Of a stretch of DNA of 64,000 nucleotides, positions 10,549 to 22,470 are shown piece after piece. A model generated the notes under the pieces. That model was not told the origin of the DNA and made no database searches. It was given only the letters and a program-made list of their open reading frames with translations. Positions within the stretch are counted from its first letter, which is position 1. Every line of letters begins with the position of its first letter. This DNA comes from CAVQNQ01 sp963714205 (GTDB lineage Bacteria; Acidobacteriota; Terriglobia; Bryobacterales; Bryobacteraceae), in assembly GCA_963714205.1 (NCBI GenBank), contig CAVQNQ010000002.1, forward strand, positions 1,798,001-1,862,000, read 5' to 3'. Both the position numbers and the translations under genes were made by a program.

Positions 10549-11157
10549 CTATTGTAAAACACCTGTATCGATGGCTCCGACGCGGCGCCGGATGCAAGCA
10601 TTTCGGAGGTCCAGCCCGTCTCTTTCGCCCATCCAGGCGATCATGCTCATGGCCAGCCTTTCGGCTTGCTCGGAAACGAGATACTGCACATCGGGGTCCA
10701 GGTGCCGGTTCTCGATGGAGAAGACCAGGGCCCCGGCTCCGGCAGGCTCGGCCAGTGTGCGTTCGATGTATTCGTGCAGCGCCAGCTCGCGGCCGGAGCT
10801 GGCGGCGCCTTCCAGGAACGTCAGATAGGAGACGAACTCGAAAGCCAACTCGGCGCGCAGCCTGGGCCTGCGCTGCGCGGGCGCCACCAGCACCACTTCG
10901 AGCGGGCCGCCGGGCAATCCATCCGCGTCGAGGGCCGCGAGGCCGGTATCGCCCAGGTCGCGCACGGAGGCCCACAGCGAGAGCGGAACTCCGCCGGTGG
11001 CGGGCACCCCAAGACGGCCGGTCCAGGAACTGGAAAACTGCCTCAGTCGGCCGAGAATGCCGCGGCAGCCAGCCAAACTGAAATCCAGTTCGTCCGGCCC
11101 GTGCCAGGCGCCACTGGTAGAGTCCCAGCCGTGCCATTCAATAAGCAATCCGGACAT
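10549..11157 (-). CDS. Hypothetical protein
   Basis: 202 residues, not recognised. It has no signal peptide or membrane segment and is probably cytoplasmic. The sequence is Leu/Gly/Arg-rich, with a Trp-rich N-terminus (EWHGWDSTSGAWHG) and a conserved-looking acidic/Arg block near the end (ENRHLDPDVQYLVSEQAERL). It lies 24 bp after dacB and 15 bp before the FmdB-like gene, all on one strand, so it is probably co-transcribed with a peptidoglycan enzyme. No function is proposed. Confidence 0.6.
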   Translation of the reverse strand: MSGLLIEWHGWDSTSGAWHGPDELDFSLAGCRGILGRLRQFSSSWTGRLGVPATGGVPLSLWASVRDLGDTGLAALDADGLPGGPLEVVLVAPAQRRPRLRAELAFEFVSYLTFLEGAASSGRELALHEYIERTLAEPAGAGALVFSIENRHLDPDVQYLVSEQAERLAMSMIAWMGERDGLDLRNACIRRRVGAIDTGVLQ

Positions 11158-11181
11158 TAAGGACCTATTGTATCAAAAGCA

Positions 11182-12684
11182 TTAGGGCTCCAGGAGCAGC
11201 GTGCCGATGCGGTCCACTACCGCGCGGATATCCGCGGCATGCCCGAAATAGTTATTGACCAGGATCGAGAAGGCCACCCAATCGCCGCCGGGCCTTTCGG
11301 CATATCCGGAGAGCGCGGTGACGTGCGCGAGCGTACCGGTCTTGGCGTGAATGCGTCCGGCGGCAGGGCCGTCGCCGAAGCGTCCACTGAGGGTCCCGTC
11401 CTGGCCGCCCACAGGTAAGAGCGAAAGCCAGTGCTCGCGCTCAGTCGAGGCGTACATGTGGCGCAGCAGCGCCACCACCGCGGCAGGGGTCACCAGATTA
11501 GAGGGGGAAAGACCGGAGCCATCGTTGAGGCTGTAGGCCTGGGAATCGATGCCGATCTCGCCCAAAAAGGCTCTGAGATCCTCCAGCCCCGCCTCGCGGC
11601 TGCCCACACCGCGCCGCGCGCGGCCCACGGCGCGCAGGGCCATCTCGGCGTGCAGGTTCTGGCTCACCTTGGCGGTGACGCGCAGGTCTTCGAGCAACGG
11701 CGCGGAGTCACGGCGCGCCAGCTCGAACGCATCCGGTTCGGCGGCCGGGGGCACGGGGCCGGCCAGGTCCGAAACTTCGTCGGGAAAGCGATGGATGGCC
11801 ACGGTCCGGCCGGTCACGGCGATCCCGCGGTTCTCGAGAGCCTGCCGGAACGCCTGGGCGGCGTAGAGGGCGGGATCTTGGATACCCAGCACGACATCCT
11901 CGCCGCGATCGTGCAGCGGGATGGATCCCCACAGATGTACCTGGCATGCTCCGGGGTCGCGGCGCACTTCGATTTTCCGCTCGCCGCCGGCCGAGGTAAG
12001 CACGCGGTTATCGAAATCGTAATATTCGAGCGCCGGACGGAGGAATAGGGCCGCCAGGTCGCCTTCGCGGGCGCCGGGGCGAATGGCCACGGCCAGAGCG
12101 TTGTCGTTGATGGCCAGCGCGGAAACGGCGGTGCCGTAGTCGAACTGGGAATCTTCGATCTCCCAGCCTTCGGCATAGGGATCGAAGATGTACCATGTGT
12201 CGTCGCCGGCCAGATCCCCATCGATGCGGCGCACGCCCCGCGCGGCTACCTGATCCGCGAGTTCTTCCAGGGCCGCCAGGGGGTTCGCGGCGGGCGGTCC
12301 CATGCGGTAGGGAATGGCGCGGGCGGAGAGATTGGGATCGCCGCCTCCAGCCAGGCGCAGGGTGCCGTGGATGGTGCCCACCGCGTCGGGAGGAGCGCCG
12401 GCCAGAACGCGGGTGTGGAAGAGGTAATCCGGCCCTAGCCGGGTGAGCGCCAGCGCGGCGGTGAACAGCTTGGTGTTGGAAGCCGGAACGAAGAGGCGAT
12501 GGGAATTCAGCTCGTAGAGCGTCCGACCGCTTGCCAGATCCACGATCTGAATTCCCCAGAAGGCCGAACGGGCCGGCGGCGAAGAGGCCAGCAGGCGCGT
12601 CACGCCCTCGGCGAGGCTGGCGGAGACGAGCGGCGGGACGAGTGTCGCGGCCAGCGCCAGAAGGCCAATCAAGCGCCGGTTCAT
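11182..12684 (-). CDS. dacB: D-alanyl-D-alanine carboxypeptidase/endopeptidase (PBP4, DacB family)
   Basis: About 500 residues. A signal peptide (LIGLLALAATLVPPLVSA) sends it to the periplasm, where it would trim or cleave peptidoglycan peptides. All three penicillin-binding motifs are visible: SxxK in PASNTKLF, SxN in the NDGSGLSPSN region, and KTG in HAKTGTLAHVT. The long insert between SxxK and SxN is typical of class C PBP4. The start at ATG 12684 overlaps the upstream MFS stop as ATGA, so translation is probably coupled. An upstream in-frame start would add nine residues within the MFS gene and is less likely. Confidence 0.88.
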   Translation of the reverse strand: MNRRLIGLLALAATLVPPLVSASLAEGVTRLLASSPPARSAFWGIQIVDLASGRTLYELNSHRLFVPASNTKLFTAALALTRLGPDYLFHTRVLAGAPPDAVGTIHGTLRLAGGGDPNLSARAIPYRMGPPAANPLAALEELADQVAARGVRRIDGDLAGDDTWYIFDPYAEGWEIEDSQFDYGTAVSALAINDNALAVAIRPGAREGDLAALFLRPALEYYDFDNRVLTSAGGERKIEVRRDPGACQVHLWGSIPLHDRGEDVVLGIQDPALYAAQAFRQALENRGIAVTGRTVAIHRFPDEVSDLAGPVPPAAEPDAFELARRDSAPLLEDLRVTAKVSQNLHAEMALRAVGRARRGVGSREAGLEDLRAFLGEIGIDSQAYSLNDGSGLSPSNLVTPAAVVALLRHMYASTEREHWLSLLPVGGQDGTLSGRFGDGPAAGRIHAKTGTLAHVTALSGYAERPGGDWVAFSILVNNYFGHAADIRAVVDRIGTLLLEP

Positions 12685-13889
12685 CTTCCGGTAACCTTCG
12701 ATTCCAGCCACAGCAAAAGGAGCAGGAACATCACCATGCAGGTACCCAGCAGCGGGATTCCCACCACCACGCCCACGCCCCAGGCGGAAGCCGCGTAACC
12801 GAGCGTAGCGGGAGCCAGCAGGCCGCCCAACAGGCCGAGCGAAAGAATGCCGTTATAGAAACCGGGGTGATAATACGGAAACCGGTTGCCGATGGCCCCG
12901 GCCACCAGCGGGTAGACGCTGGCGTAGCCCGCTCCCAGGAACAGCACTCCCGAGGCCGCCCCGAACCCGTTCTTGGTGGAGATCAGGATGAGGCATCCGA
13001 ACAGCGCCGCCATCACGCTCGCGAGCAGCAGACGGCCGGGGCGGACGCGCGGCAGAATCGCCACCGCGCCCAGGCGGCCAGCGGTCAGAAAGAGCCAATA
13101 CAGCGCCAGGATCAGCAGCGCGGCCGACGGGCTCAGGCCCACGCGGCGGATCAGGAATAACGGCAGCCAGCCGGCCAGGGACCATTCATTCCCGGACTGG
13201 AAGAAAAGAAGCAGGGCAAAGAGGATGGCGCCGGGGCTGCGAAAGTCCTCGACCACCTCACGCAGGCTGCGATGGGCGCCCTCGGCGGGAAGGGCGTAGT
13301 GGCCGCGGGCGTAGAGGCCGGCGAATACGCCAGGCACAACCGCCATGAGGATCAGGATGCTGGGCACCGTATAGGCGTAAAAGGTGCCGGCTACCAGCAG
13401 GGTGGCAGCCAGGCAGCCGGCCCCGTACCAGACGCCGGCCTTGACGACGGTTCCGGTGGGGTCGGCCAGATAAGTGCGAGAGATGGCGTGGCACAGGGCC
13501 ATGTTGAGCGAACCGGCGCCAGCCCCCAGCACCAGCAGCCCTACCACGCGCCACCAGGCCGAAACCGGCGGGGAAACCAGTGCCAGGTAGGCCAGCGCGG
13601 CGCAGGATAGCACGCAGGCGAACACCAGCAGGAAAGAAAGGCCGCGGCGGGCGATCACGCGGGGAGCCAGGGCGCCGGCCACCACCAGCCCGGCCGCCAG
13701 GCTGAGAAAGTAATTCCCCACGGCCGCAAAATCGGGCGGATCCCGATGGTATCCCCATGCAGGCAGGATGGCTCCGAGAAGGGCGAGCAAGAACCCCGAC
13801 AGCATGAAGCCGGCTAGGGCCGCTCCGCCATCTGCCTTGGATGGCGCGGAACTCACAGGTCCGATTGTAGCGTGAGCATTAGGGAGCAT
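12681..13889 (-). CDS. MFS transporter
   Basis: About 402 residues with roughly twelve hydrophobic segments and a short N-terminal cytoplasmic tail (MLPNAHATIGPV). The fold follows the major facilitator pattern, with Gly-rich helices (LVLGAGAGSLNMALCH, VLFLGAGYASVYPLVAGAIGNR) of the sugar/fucose-permease type. The substrate cannot be read. The frame is open further upstream, but that part is Arg/Ser-rich and overlaps the methyltransferase gene, so I used ATG 13889, which overlaps that gene's end by 11 bp. It overlaps dacB by 4 bp. Confidence 0.8.
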   Translation of the reverse strand: MLPNAHATIGPVSSAPSKADGGAALAGFMLSGFLLALLGAILPAWGYHRDPPDFAAVGNYFLSLAAGLVVAGALAPRVIARRGLSFLLVFACVLSCAALAYLALVSPPVSAWWRVVGLLVLGAGAGSLNMALCHAISRTYLADPTGTVVKAGVWYGAGCLAATLLVAGTFYAYTVPSILILMAVVPGVFAGLYARGHYALPAEGAHRSLREVVEDFRSPGAILFALLLFFQSGNEWSLAGWLPLFLIRRVGLSPSAALLILALYWLFLTAGRLGAVAILPRVRPGRLLLASVMAALFGCLILISTKNGFGAASGVLFLGAGYASVYPLVAGAIGNRFPYYHPGFYNGILSLGLLGGLLAPATLGYAASAWGVGVVVGIPLLGTCMVMFLLLLLWLESKVTGR

Positions 13890-14529
13890 GGCGGAAGATC
13901 CCCATCCAAAATGCTTTACCCTCCGGAAGCGGGCGCCTCGTTTGGTAGGCGAGGCGGAATCCGCGGGCTCCGAGGGTTGCACGGAAACGCGCTGGGTCGA
14001 TGAGCGAAAAGCGCGGTTTGAGGGCCTGAATCGCAGGGGATGCACTGGTTGCGATGCTCTCGCTATCGCCCGGAAGCTGGAGCACAGCCGACAGGGCGCC
14101 GCCCGGAACGGCCAGCGCCAGGGCATTATCGAGGCAGCGGTCCAGACCCGCGTGCTCGAAGATCAGAGCGGCGTGCACCAATTCGACGGCGGCCAGAGCG
14201 AGCGTCTCGCCGGACAGATCGGCGCAATGCAGCTCGAGCCCGCGGAGGCCGTCATGGCGCTCGCGGACCGCATCCAGGTAGGACGGGTTGACGTCCAGCC
14301 CCACGACGCGTCGGACCGCGCGGCTATCGATCCGTTCCAGCCCGTTGCCGCCGGCGACCCCGAGTATGGCGACCGATTCCGGGCGGCCATACGCCAGAGC
14401 TTCCGCGAAAAGATCCGAGAGCGCCGCAAGCTGCCGGACGCCGGGCGCCGCCATGTGGCCTTCGTACTCGGCCAGCGACACAGCCAACCAGGGGTTGGGC
14501 ACGCTACCCCACCCAGCCGGGCTCGACAT
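13879..14529 (-). CDS. SAM-dependent methyltransferase, class I
   Basis: 216 residues. Motif I AILGVAGGNGLE and the acidic end of strand 2 VVGLDVNPSYL form the SAM-binding region. Strand 3 (LELHCADLSG) and strand 4 (VELVHAALIFEH) follow in order. The target is not apparent. The start lies inside the 3' end of the lactate permease gene (26-bp overlap) and the stop inside the MFS gene, a tightly packed arrangement that suggests one transcript. Confidence 0.75.
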   Translation of the reverse strand: MSSPAGWGSVPNPWLAVSLAEYEGHMAAPGVRQLAALSDLFAEALAYGRPESVAILGVAGGNGLERIDSRAVRRVVGLDVNPSYLDAVRERHDGLRGLELHCADLSGETLALAAVELVHAALIFEHAGLDRCLDNALALAVPGGALSAVLQLPGDSESIATSASPAIQALKPRFSLIDPARFRATLGARGFRLAYQTRRPLPEGKAFWMGIFRHAP

Positions 14530-16126
14530 AAGCGAAGAAGAGCACGATGACGGCCAACACGGCCGTGAGGATGAGGCTGTGCTTGATGGTGAACCGGAAC
14601 AGGAGGGCTTCCTCCTCGCGCTTGAGAGAAGTGGCCGCGGCAGCCACCGCGATGCTGGTGAGGCTGATCATCTTACCCGGCGAGCCGCCGGCGGAATTGG
14701 CGGCGGCCATGAGGATCGGGTTGAAGTGCAGGCGGTTGGCGGTTACCACCTGCAAGGTGCCAAAGAGCGCGTTGGCCGAGGTGTCGCTGCCGGTCAGGAA
14801 AACGCCCAGACATCCCAGAATCGGGCTAAAGATGGGGAAGAGGCTGCCGGTGGCGGCGACGGCCAGCCCCAGGGTAGCGGTCATCCCCGAATAATTCATC
14901 AGGAAGGCCAGGGCCAAGACGGCCGCCAGGGTGAGCTCGGCCAGCGCCAGTTGCTTGGCCGTGCGGCCTACCACGCCGACCAGCCCGCGCGGCCCGAGGC
15001 CCACCACGAAGGCTGCCAGGATGCCTGCCAGGATGCAGGCGGTGCCGGGCGTTGAGAGCAGGTTGAAGGTGTACATGGCGGCGTAGCCGGACGGCTTGGC
15101 TACCACCGGCGGCATGCGCCGGATGGCGTTGTGCAGACCCGGCCAGGGGAAGATCAGGCTGAAACGGTTAAGGGCGGGCTGCATGGAGCCCGACACGAGC
15201 ACGAATGCAATCAGCAGGATATAAGGCGACCAGGCCAGCAGCAGCGCGCCGCCGGACGGCATTTTCGTGCCGGCCGCCTGGGCCGTGTGGTGCACCGATC
15301 CCGCAAACTGATCCCTCGGTTTCCAGAAACGCAACAGGATCGCCAGCGCCGCGACCGACACGAAAGCCGCTACGATGGGGGGAAGCTGCACGATGCCGGT
15401 ATTAGCAACGGCCATCAGCGTTACGGAGAAGGCCAGTCCGCAAACCGCCACGGCGGGCCATACCCCGCGCAGACCTTTCCAGCCCGCGAACACCACGATG
15501 AGATACGGCGCCACCAGGAGGGCCAGCGGCGCACAGATGCGGCCGATGGTGGCGCTCAGATGATCGATCGGCAGGCCGGTGGTGGCCGCCAGAGCGACGA
15601 TGGGTGTTCCCATGGCGCCGTACGAGACCGGCGCGGTATTGCCCAGCAGACAAATAGCGGCGGCATAAAAGGGCGAGAAGCCCAGCCCGGTAAGCATGGC
15701 GGCGGCCACCGGCACGGGCGTTCCGAATCCCGAAGCGCCCTCGAGGAAGCCGCTGAAGGCGAATGCGATCAACAGCGTCTGCAAGCGCGGATCGGTGGTG
15801 ATGTGGCCGATGGAGTCTTTCAGAATCTCGAATTTGCCGCTATCCACGGTGATGCGGAAGATCAGGATGGCGGCGAAAATCACCCAGCCGATGGGGAACA
15901 GCCCATAGGCCGCACCGTATAATGTCGCGGTGGCCAGCTTGCCGAGAGGCATGCCGTAGACCCCCGCGGAAACCAGCGCGGCGGTTGCCAGACCGGCCAG
16001 GGAAGCCTTCCACGCGGGCTTGCGTAAGATACCCAGAAGCAACAGGACGGTAAAGATGGGAATCGCCGCAACCAAGGCCGAAAGCGGCAGGTTGCCGGCC
16101 AAGGGAGTATAATTTTGCTGCCACAT
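14504..16126 (-). CDS. lctP: L-lactate permease (LctP family)
   Basis: 540 residues of polytopic membrane protein that would import lactate or glycolate by proton symport. The family begins with a conserved MWQQNYTPL, present here. Also visible are SGFLEGASGFGTPVPVAAAML, the Gly/Pro-rich GAMGTPIVALA and a late block GSDTSANALFG followed by NSAGGSPGKMIS, all characteristic of LctP. It is the likely first gene of the leftward chain down to the FmdB-like gene, separated from the aldo/keto reductase by 142 bp. No lactate dehydrogenase is adjacent. Confidence 0.88.
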   Translation of the reverse strand: MWQQNYTPLAGNLPLSALVAAIPIFTVLLLLGILRKPAWKASLAGLATAALVSAGVYGMPLGKLATATLYGAAYGLFPIGWVIFAAILIFRITVDSGKFEILKDSIGHITTDPRLQTLLIAFAFSGFLEGASGFGTPVPVAAAMLTGLGFSPFYAAAICLLGNTAPVSYGAMGTPIVALAATTGLPIDHLSATIGRICAPLALLVAPYLIVVFAGWKGLRGVWPAVAVCGLAFSVTLMAVANTGIVQLPPIVAAFVSVAALAILLRFWKPRDQFAGSVHHTAQAAGTKMPSGGALLLAWSPYILLIAFVLVSGSMQPALNRFSLIFPWPGLHNAIRRMPPVVAKPSGYAAMYTFNLLSTPGTACILAGILAAFVVGLGPRGLVGVVGRTAKQLALAELTLAAVLALAFLMNYSGMTATLGLAVAATGSLFPIFSPILGCLGVFLTGSDTSANALFGTLQVVTANRLHFNPILMAAANSAGGSPGKMISLTSIAVAAAATSLKREEEALLFRFTIKHSLILTAVLAVIVLFFAYVEPGWVG

Positions 16127-16227
16127 AAGAATACCCGTGCACCGGAACGCGCCAGAGCATCGCGAGTCGGACGGTTCCCGGTGCGTGTCCCGCGATTGTA
16201 ACAGGCTGCAAGAGGGAAATCCCGCGG

Positions 16228-16244
16228 CGGAGGGATGCCCTCCG
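16228..16244 (-). terminator. Hairpin after the aldo/keto reductase gene
   Basis: Perfect 7-bp stem CGGAGGG/CCCTCCG with a 3-nt loop, 24 nt beyond the reductase stop. There is no clear U-tract, so it may be a weak terminator, an mRNA-stabilising structure or chance. Confidence 0.3.
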
Positions 16245-16268
16245 GAGCCAACCGGCAGGCCGCCGCTG

Positions 16269-17420
16269 CTACGCCAGCAGTTCCTGGGCGCGGATGAGCC
16301 GTTCGGCGACCCTCACGCCGTTGGGGCAGCGAACCGCGCAATCCGCGCAATCCGCGCAACGCAGCTCCCTCACCTCTTTCGGCAGGGCAGCAAAGCTCCT
16401 CTGGGCCAGGGGGAAATCCCTGTAAATATCCGCGTACGCCAGGATGCGAAGCTGGTCCTGCACCGGCATGCCCTTGGGACACTGGCCGCGGCAGCTATAG
16501 CACATCCGGCAATAGTAGGGGCGGATCGCCTCGCTGCGAGCCACTAGCTGCTTCTCATCTTCGGTGGTGAACTTCTCGCTCAGAGCCCTGACGTTCAGCT
16601 CCAGCATTTCCATGTCCCGGACGCCCGGAATGGTGGTGGCCACCATGGGGTTTCGCAGCACCCATTTGAGCGCGGGGAGGGCATTGCCGAGGGCCTGCGG
16701 CGGCGGCTCTCCCCCTCCCGCGGGCATTTTGGGCAGCCCGCCGCCATAGGCGGCCATCACCTTCATCGCGGTCAAGCCGATTCCGGCTTGGCTCAACCTG
16801 GCGATCGCAGCGTCCCTTCCCTTCCCCATGGTGAAGTTGTAGGTAAAGGTGACCGCGTCGATGTTGCCGGCCTTGATAAAGGTGTCCGCCATGAGGTTAA
16901 GGTCGTGCGTGCTCACGCCGAAGAAGCGGATCTTCCCCTGTTTCTTAGCCGTATTGGCGGCTTCCAGCAACTCGTCCGGAACCTCTTCGGGCTTGCTCTT
17001 GGCGTGGAGGAGCCAGATTTCGATCCGGTCTGTGGACAGGTTCTTCAGGCTGGCCTCAAGGTCGGACATGAAGACTCCGCGGGTCGCGGCGGGGGTCTTG
17101 CTAACCACCACCACCTTGTCCCGAGGCACGCCTTTAAGTCCTTGGCTCAGTAAGCGTTCGCTGTTGCCATTGGCGTAATCGCTCGCGGTATCGAAGTAGT
17201 TGACACCCAAATCGACGGCGCGGGCGATGATGGAGGGATCGGGCGTGAAACCGGAGCCAAACCCGACCGGGCAAACTTTCAATCCCGTCTTTCCCAAAGT
17301 CCGATAAGGAATAGACGATGGTGCCTGAAAAGCGGCACCGGGGCGGGATCCCGCGAGCCCGATGGCCGGGAGGGTCAGCCCAACTTTGACAAAACTCCTG
17401 CGTGAAGGATTCGGATCCAT
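16269..17420 (-). CDS. Aldo/keto reductase with C-terminal 4Fe-4S segment and Tat signal
   Basis: 383 residues. The N-terminal twin-arginine signal SRRSFVKVGL suggests export as a folded holoenzyme. The AKR barrel shows the catalytic set: Asp and Tyr in YFDTASDYANG, Lys in VVSKTP, His in WLLHAKS. The C-terminal about 80 residues carry two cysteine clusters, CRMCYSCRGQCPKG and CADCADCAVRCPNG, consistent with iron-sulfur centres as in ferredoxin-like AKRs. It probably reduces or oxidises a carbonyl with electron transfer rather than simple NADPH chemistry. It follows hppA by 24 bp on the same strand. Confidence 0.85.
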   Translation of the reverse strand: MDPNPSRRSFVKVGLTLPAIGLAGSRPGAAFQAPSSIPYRTLGKTGLKVCPVGFGSGFTPDPSIIARAVDLGVNYFDTASDYANGNSERLLSQGLKGVPRDKVVVVSKTPAATRGVFMSDLEASLKNLSTDRIEIWLLHAKSKPEEVPDELLEAANTAKKQGKIRFFGVSTHDLNLMADTFIKAGNIDAVTFTYNFTMGKGRDAAIARLSQAGIGLTAMKVMAAYGGGLPKMPAGGGEPPPQALGNALPALKWVLRNPMVATTIPGVRDMEMLELNVRALSEKFTTEDEKQLVARSEAIRPYYCRMCYSCRGQCPKGMPVQDQLRILAYADIYRDFPLAQRSFAALPKEVRELRCADCADCAVRCPNGVRVAERLIRAQELLA

Positions 17421-17444
17421 ATTAGTTAGACTCGGCCGATCAGC

Positions 17445-19973
<2,529 letters not shown>

Positions 19974-20068
19974 CGAAGAGATCCTCCTATAAGAATTGGT
20001 CGGTTCCCATCAACCTTGACCGGAAACCGGGATTCGGATGAATCTGCCCAGAAGGGAGCCGAAACCCA

Positions 20069-20098
20069 AGTATAAGAGATACAGGCGTCGGAATTCAA
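20069..20098 (-). promoter_or_regulatory. Candidate hppA promoter
   Basis: On the minus strand TTGAAT (20093-20098) and TATACT (20069-20074) are separated by 18 bp, giving a 5' leader of about 90 nt before hppA. It lies in the 239-bp divergent gap shared with the GT-C-like gene. Confidence 0.4.
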
Positions 20099-20212
20099 TG
20101 AAAGGGAGGTTGGGCGCTAAAGCGCGCAAAGCGCCATTCGGCACTCACCGTGACAATTTCGTAAAACGATGGCACGCCGAGTCTTCTCCGCCTCTACAAT
20201 GAAGAGGGTTTC

Positions 20213-21508
20213 ATGTCCGGGCGCACGGGATCGATCCTGTTCCTGCTGTGGGCGGCCGCGTTTCTGACCGTGAATCGGGCTGCGTACCGCGGCTATTTTC
20301 AGGACGACGATTTCAATACTCTGAGCTGGACCCGCAGCAGTCCTGTTTCGGAATACGTCGAGGCCGCGCTGACGCCGCTTTTTCTTACCAATAACTTTCG
20401 TCCCGTGGGCCATTTCTATTTCCGCGTGGCGGAACGCTTCTTCGGCCTGGATTTCCGCGGTTACGTGGCTGTGATCCACCTGCTGCACCTGCTGAACATC
20501 TGGCTGGTCTGGCTGCTGGCGCGGCGTCTCGGCGCGCGGCCCTGGCCCGCGGCGGCGGCGTGCGTATTCCTCGGATTCCACATGGCGCTGTTCGACGCGC
20601 TGTGGAAGCCCATGTACATTTTCGACGTTTTGTGCGCCACCTTCTGCCTGCTCAGCCTGTTTCTCTATGCGCGGGGCCACTGGGTGCTGAGTTTCGCCGC
20701 CTTCTGGCTGGCATACAAAGCCAAGGAAGTGGCGGTGATGCTGCCGGCGGTGCTGGCCTGCTACGAGATCTGGTTTGGCCAGCGCCGCTGGAAACCGCTG
20801 ATTCCCTTTTTCGCGGTGTCGCTCTCGTTTGGGACCCAGGGGCTGCTGCTGAATCCCAATAAGGACAACGACTACACCTTCCGCTTCACGCTCGCGGCGC
20901 TGGCGACCACCGTCCGGTTCTACGCCGGGCTTGTGTTCCTGGTCCCGTATCTTGGGCTGCTGCTGCCGCTGGCCGCCTGGCGGGCGCCCAACCGACGGAC
21001 CTTCTTCGGCCTGGCCGCCATGGGGTTGTATTTCTTCCCGCTGCTGTTTCTGCCGGGGCGCCTCCTCCCGGCCTACTGCTATGTGCCGTTCACCGGCCTG
21101 GCGATTGCGATTGCGGGAATGTGCGAAGCCATCCGGCCGGCGTGGGCTGCGCTCTTCCTGCTGCTATGGCTGCCGCGGGATCTCGAAGTGTTGCGCCTCG
21201 ACCGGCGCGAGACCATGGCTCGCGACAGCCAGGCGCGCGCCTGGGTGACCGGTGTGGAGACGTTCGCGAAATACGGGCAGCCCGTGGAGGCTTTTGTTTT
21301 TTCCGGCGCCCCCGAGGGTTTTGCCCGCTGGGGCATCGAAGGGGCGCTGTCGTATGTTTTCAAACGCGGCGATCTTCGGGTTTACTCGAGCGACGAATCC
21401 GCAGTTCCACAGCTTCTTGCCTCCAGCCGCGTGGCGCTGCTCGAATGGGACGGCGCTTCGCTGAGTATCATCGATCACGGTCCCGGGCAAGCGGCTGCGC
21501 CTAAGTGA
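20213..21508 (+). CDS. Polytopic membrane protein, GT-C glycosyltransferase-like
   Basis: 431 residues with about nine or ten hydrophobic segments. The first extracytoplasmic loop after helix 1 has an acidic motif FQDDDFNTLSW, the position where GT-C enzymes keep catalytic Asp residues. The C-terminal about 120 residues are soluble. The likely role is transfer of sugar from a polyprenyl-phosphate donor to a lipid, glycan or protein. It starts at ATG 20213 with GAGG upstream. It stands alone between hppA (divergent) and the Crp-like regulator. Confidence 0.55.
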   Translation: MSGRTGSILFLLWAAAFLTVNRAAYRGYFQDDDFNTLSWTRSSPVSEYVEAALTPLFLTNNFRPVGHFYFRVAERFFGLDFRGYVAVIHLLHLLNIWLVWLLARRLGARPWPAAAACVFLGFHMALFDALWKPMYIFDVLCATFCLLSLFLYARGHWVLSFAAFWLAYKAKEVAVMLPAVLACYEIWFGQRRWKPLIPFFAVSLSFGTQGLLLNPNKDNDYTFRFTLAALATTVRFYAGLVFLVPYLGLLLPLAAWRAPNRRTFFGLAAMGLYFFPLLFLPGRLLPAYCYVPFTGLAIAIAGMCEAIRPAWAALFLLLWLPRDLEVLRLDRRETMARDSQARAWVTGVETFAKYGQPVEAFVFSGAPEGFARWGIEGALSYVFKRGDLRVYSSDESAVPQLLASSRVALLEWDGASLSIIDHGPGQAAAPK

Positions 21509-21634
21509 ACGTTTCCAGACCCCGGTGATTGAGAAATAAGCAAACACCGGTTTCGCGCGAAGACATTCCGTGGTGAAATTCTCTCAAGGGGAGGGGTGTG
21601 GCACCGGGCCTGACCAACCTCCGTAGACCTTCCT

Positions 21635-22327
21635 ATGAACAGTCGCGACATATTGAGTTACCTGCCGCGCCCGCGCATCGCGGAGTTCCCCAAGGGGTAC
21701 ACCATTTACGGTGCGGAGCGGCCGGCCGAACATCTCCACCTGGTCATTTCCGGGTGCATCAGAGTATTCTCGACGGCGCGCGACGGCAGGCGCCTCCTGT
21801 TGCGGATTGTGTCCCGCGATGGGCTGTTCGGCGAATGCGCCCTGATTCCGGCGGACCAGGCGGCGCGGCAAAGCGCCGTGGCGCTGGACCAGGCCCAGGC
21901 GATGAGATGGAGCGCAGAGGACGTCCGCAGGCGCGTCGAAAGCCAACCCAAGCTGGCGGTGGCATTACTGGAGCATCTGGCCCGGAGCAACTGCCTGCTG
22001 AAGGAGCGGGTGAAGATGTTGGCCAGTTTCGCGACCGGTCCGCGCGTATTCTTCGCGGTGCTGCAACTGGCCCGCGAAGCCGGTGTTCCGAGGCCGGATG
22101 GATCTCTGCGCCTCATCGGTCTGACGCACCACGCCATTGCCGAATACGTGGGCACGTCACGTGAGATCGTGACCTCCGAGATGAACCGCCTGCGCCATCT
22201 GGGATACGTAAGGTACTCGAGGCGGCACCTGGACGTCTTCGCCGACGCCATGACGGAGCGCCAGCAGCAGGAGGCCGGCGGCGCGCGGGTGGCTCAGGAG
22301 GCGCTCGGCCGCGCGGGAACGGCCTAA
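21635..22327 (+). CDS. Crp/Fnr-family transcriptional regulator
   Basis: 230 residues. An N-terminal cyclic-nucleotide-binding-type barrel (HLHLVISGCIRVFSTARDGRRLLLRIV, GLFGECALIP) is joined by a long dimerisation helix to a winged helix-turn-helix with recognition segment LTHHAIAEYVGTSREIVTSE. There is no FNR-type N-terminal cysteine cluster, so an oxygen-sensing Fe-S role is unlikely. The effector is unknown. A short C-terminal tail rich in Gln, Glu, Ala and Gly follows the HTH. Flanking genes give no clear target. Confidence 0.85.
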   Translation: MNSRDILSYLPRPRIAEFPKGYTIYGAERPAEHLHLVISGCIRVFSTARDGRRLLLRIVSRDGLFGECALIPADQAARQSAVALDQAQAMRWSAEDVRRRVESQPKLAVALLEHLARSNCLLKERVKMLASFATGPRVFFAVLQLAREAGVPRPDGSLRLIGLTHHAIAEYVGTSREIVTSEMNRLRHLGYVRYSRRHLDVFADAMTERQQQEAGGARVAQEALGRAGTA

Positions 22328-22470
22328 TGATGGCGCGTGCGGGCTAGGGTTTCACGCAGGCGGGCGGAGTTTCGCTCGTTCCGTGCATCTCGCCGACGAG
22401 GACGAAGCGAAGACCCGGCCGCGACCGTAATGCGTCGGCTCCGGGCAGCCGATTCCTCGGTGCAAGCGGG

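Noticed and set aside
21518..21575. CCGGTG/CACCGG inverted repeat after the GT-C-like gene as a terminator
   Set aside because: The stem is only 6 bp with a 17-nt loop and no U-tract.
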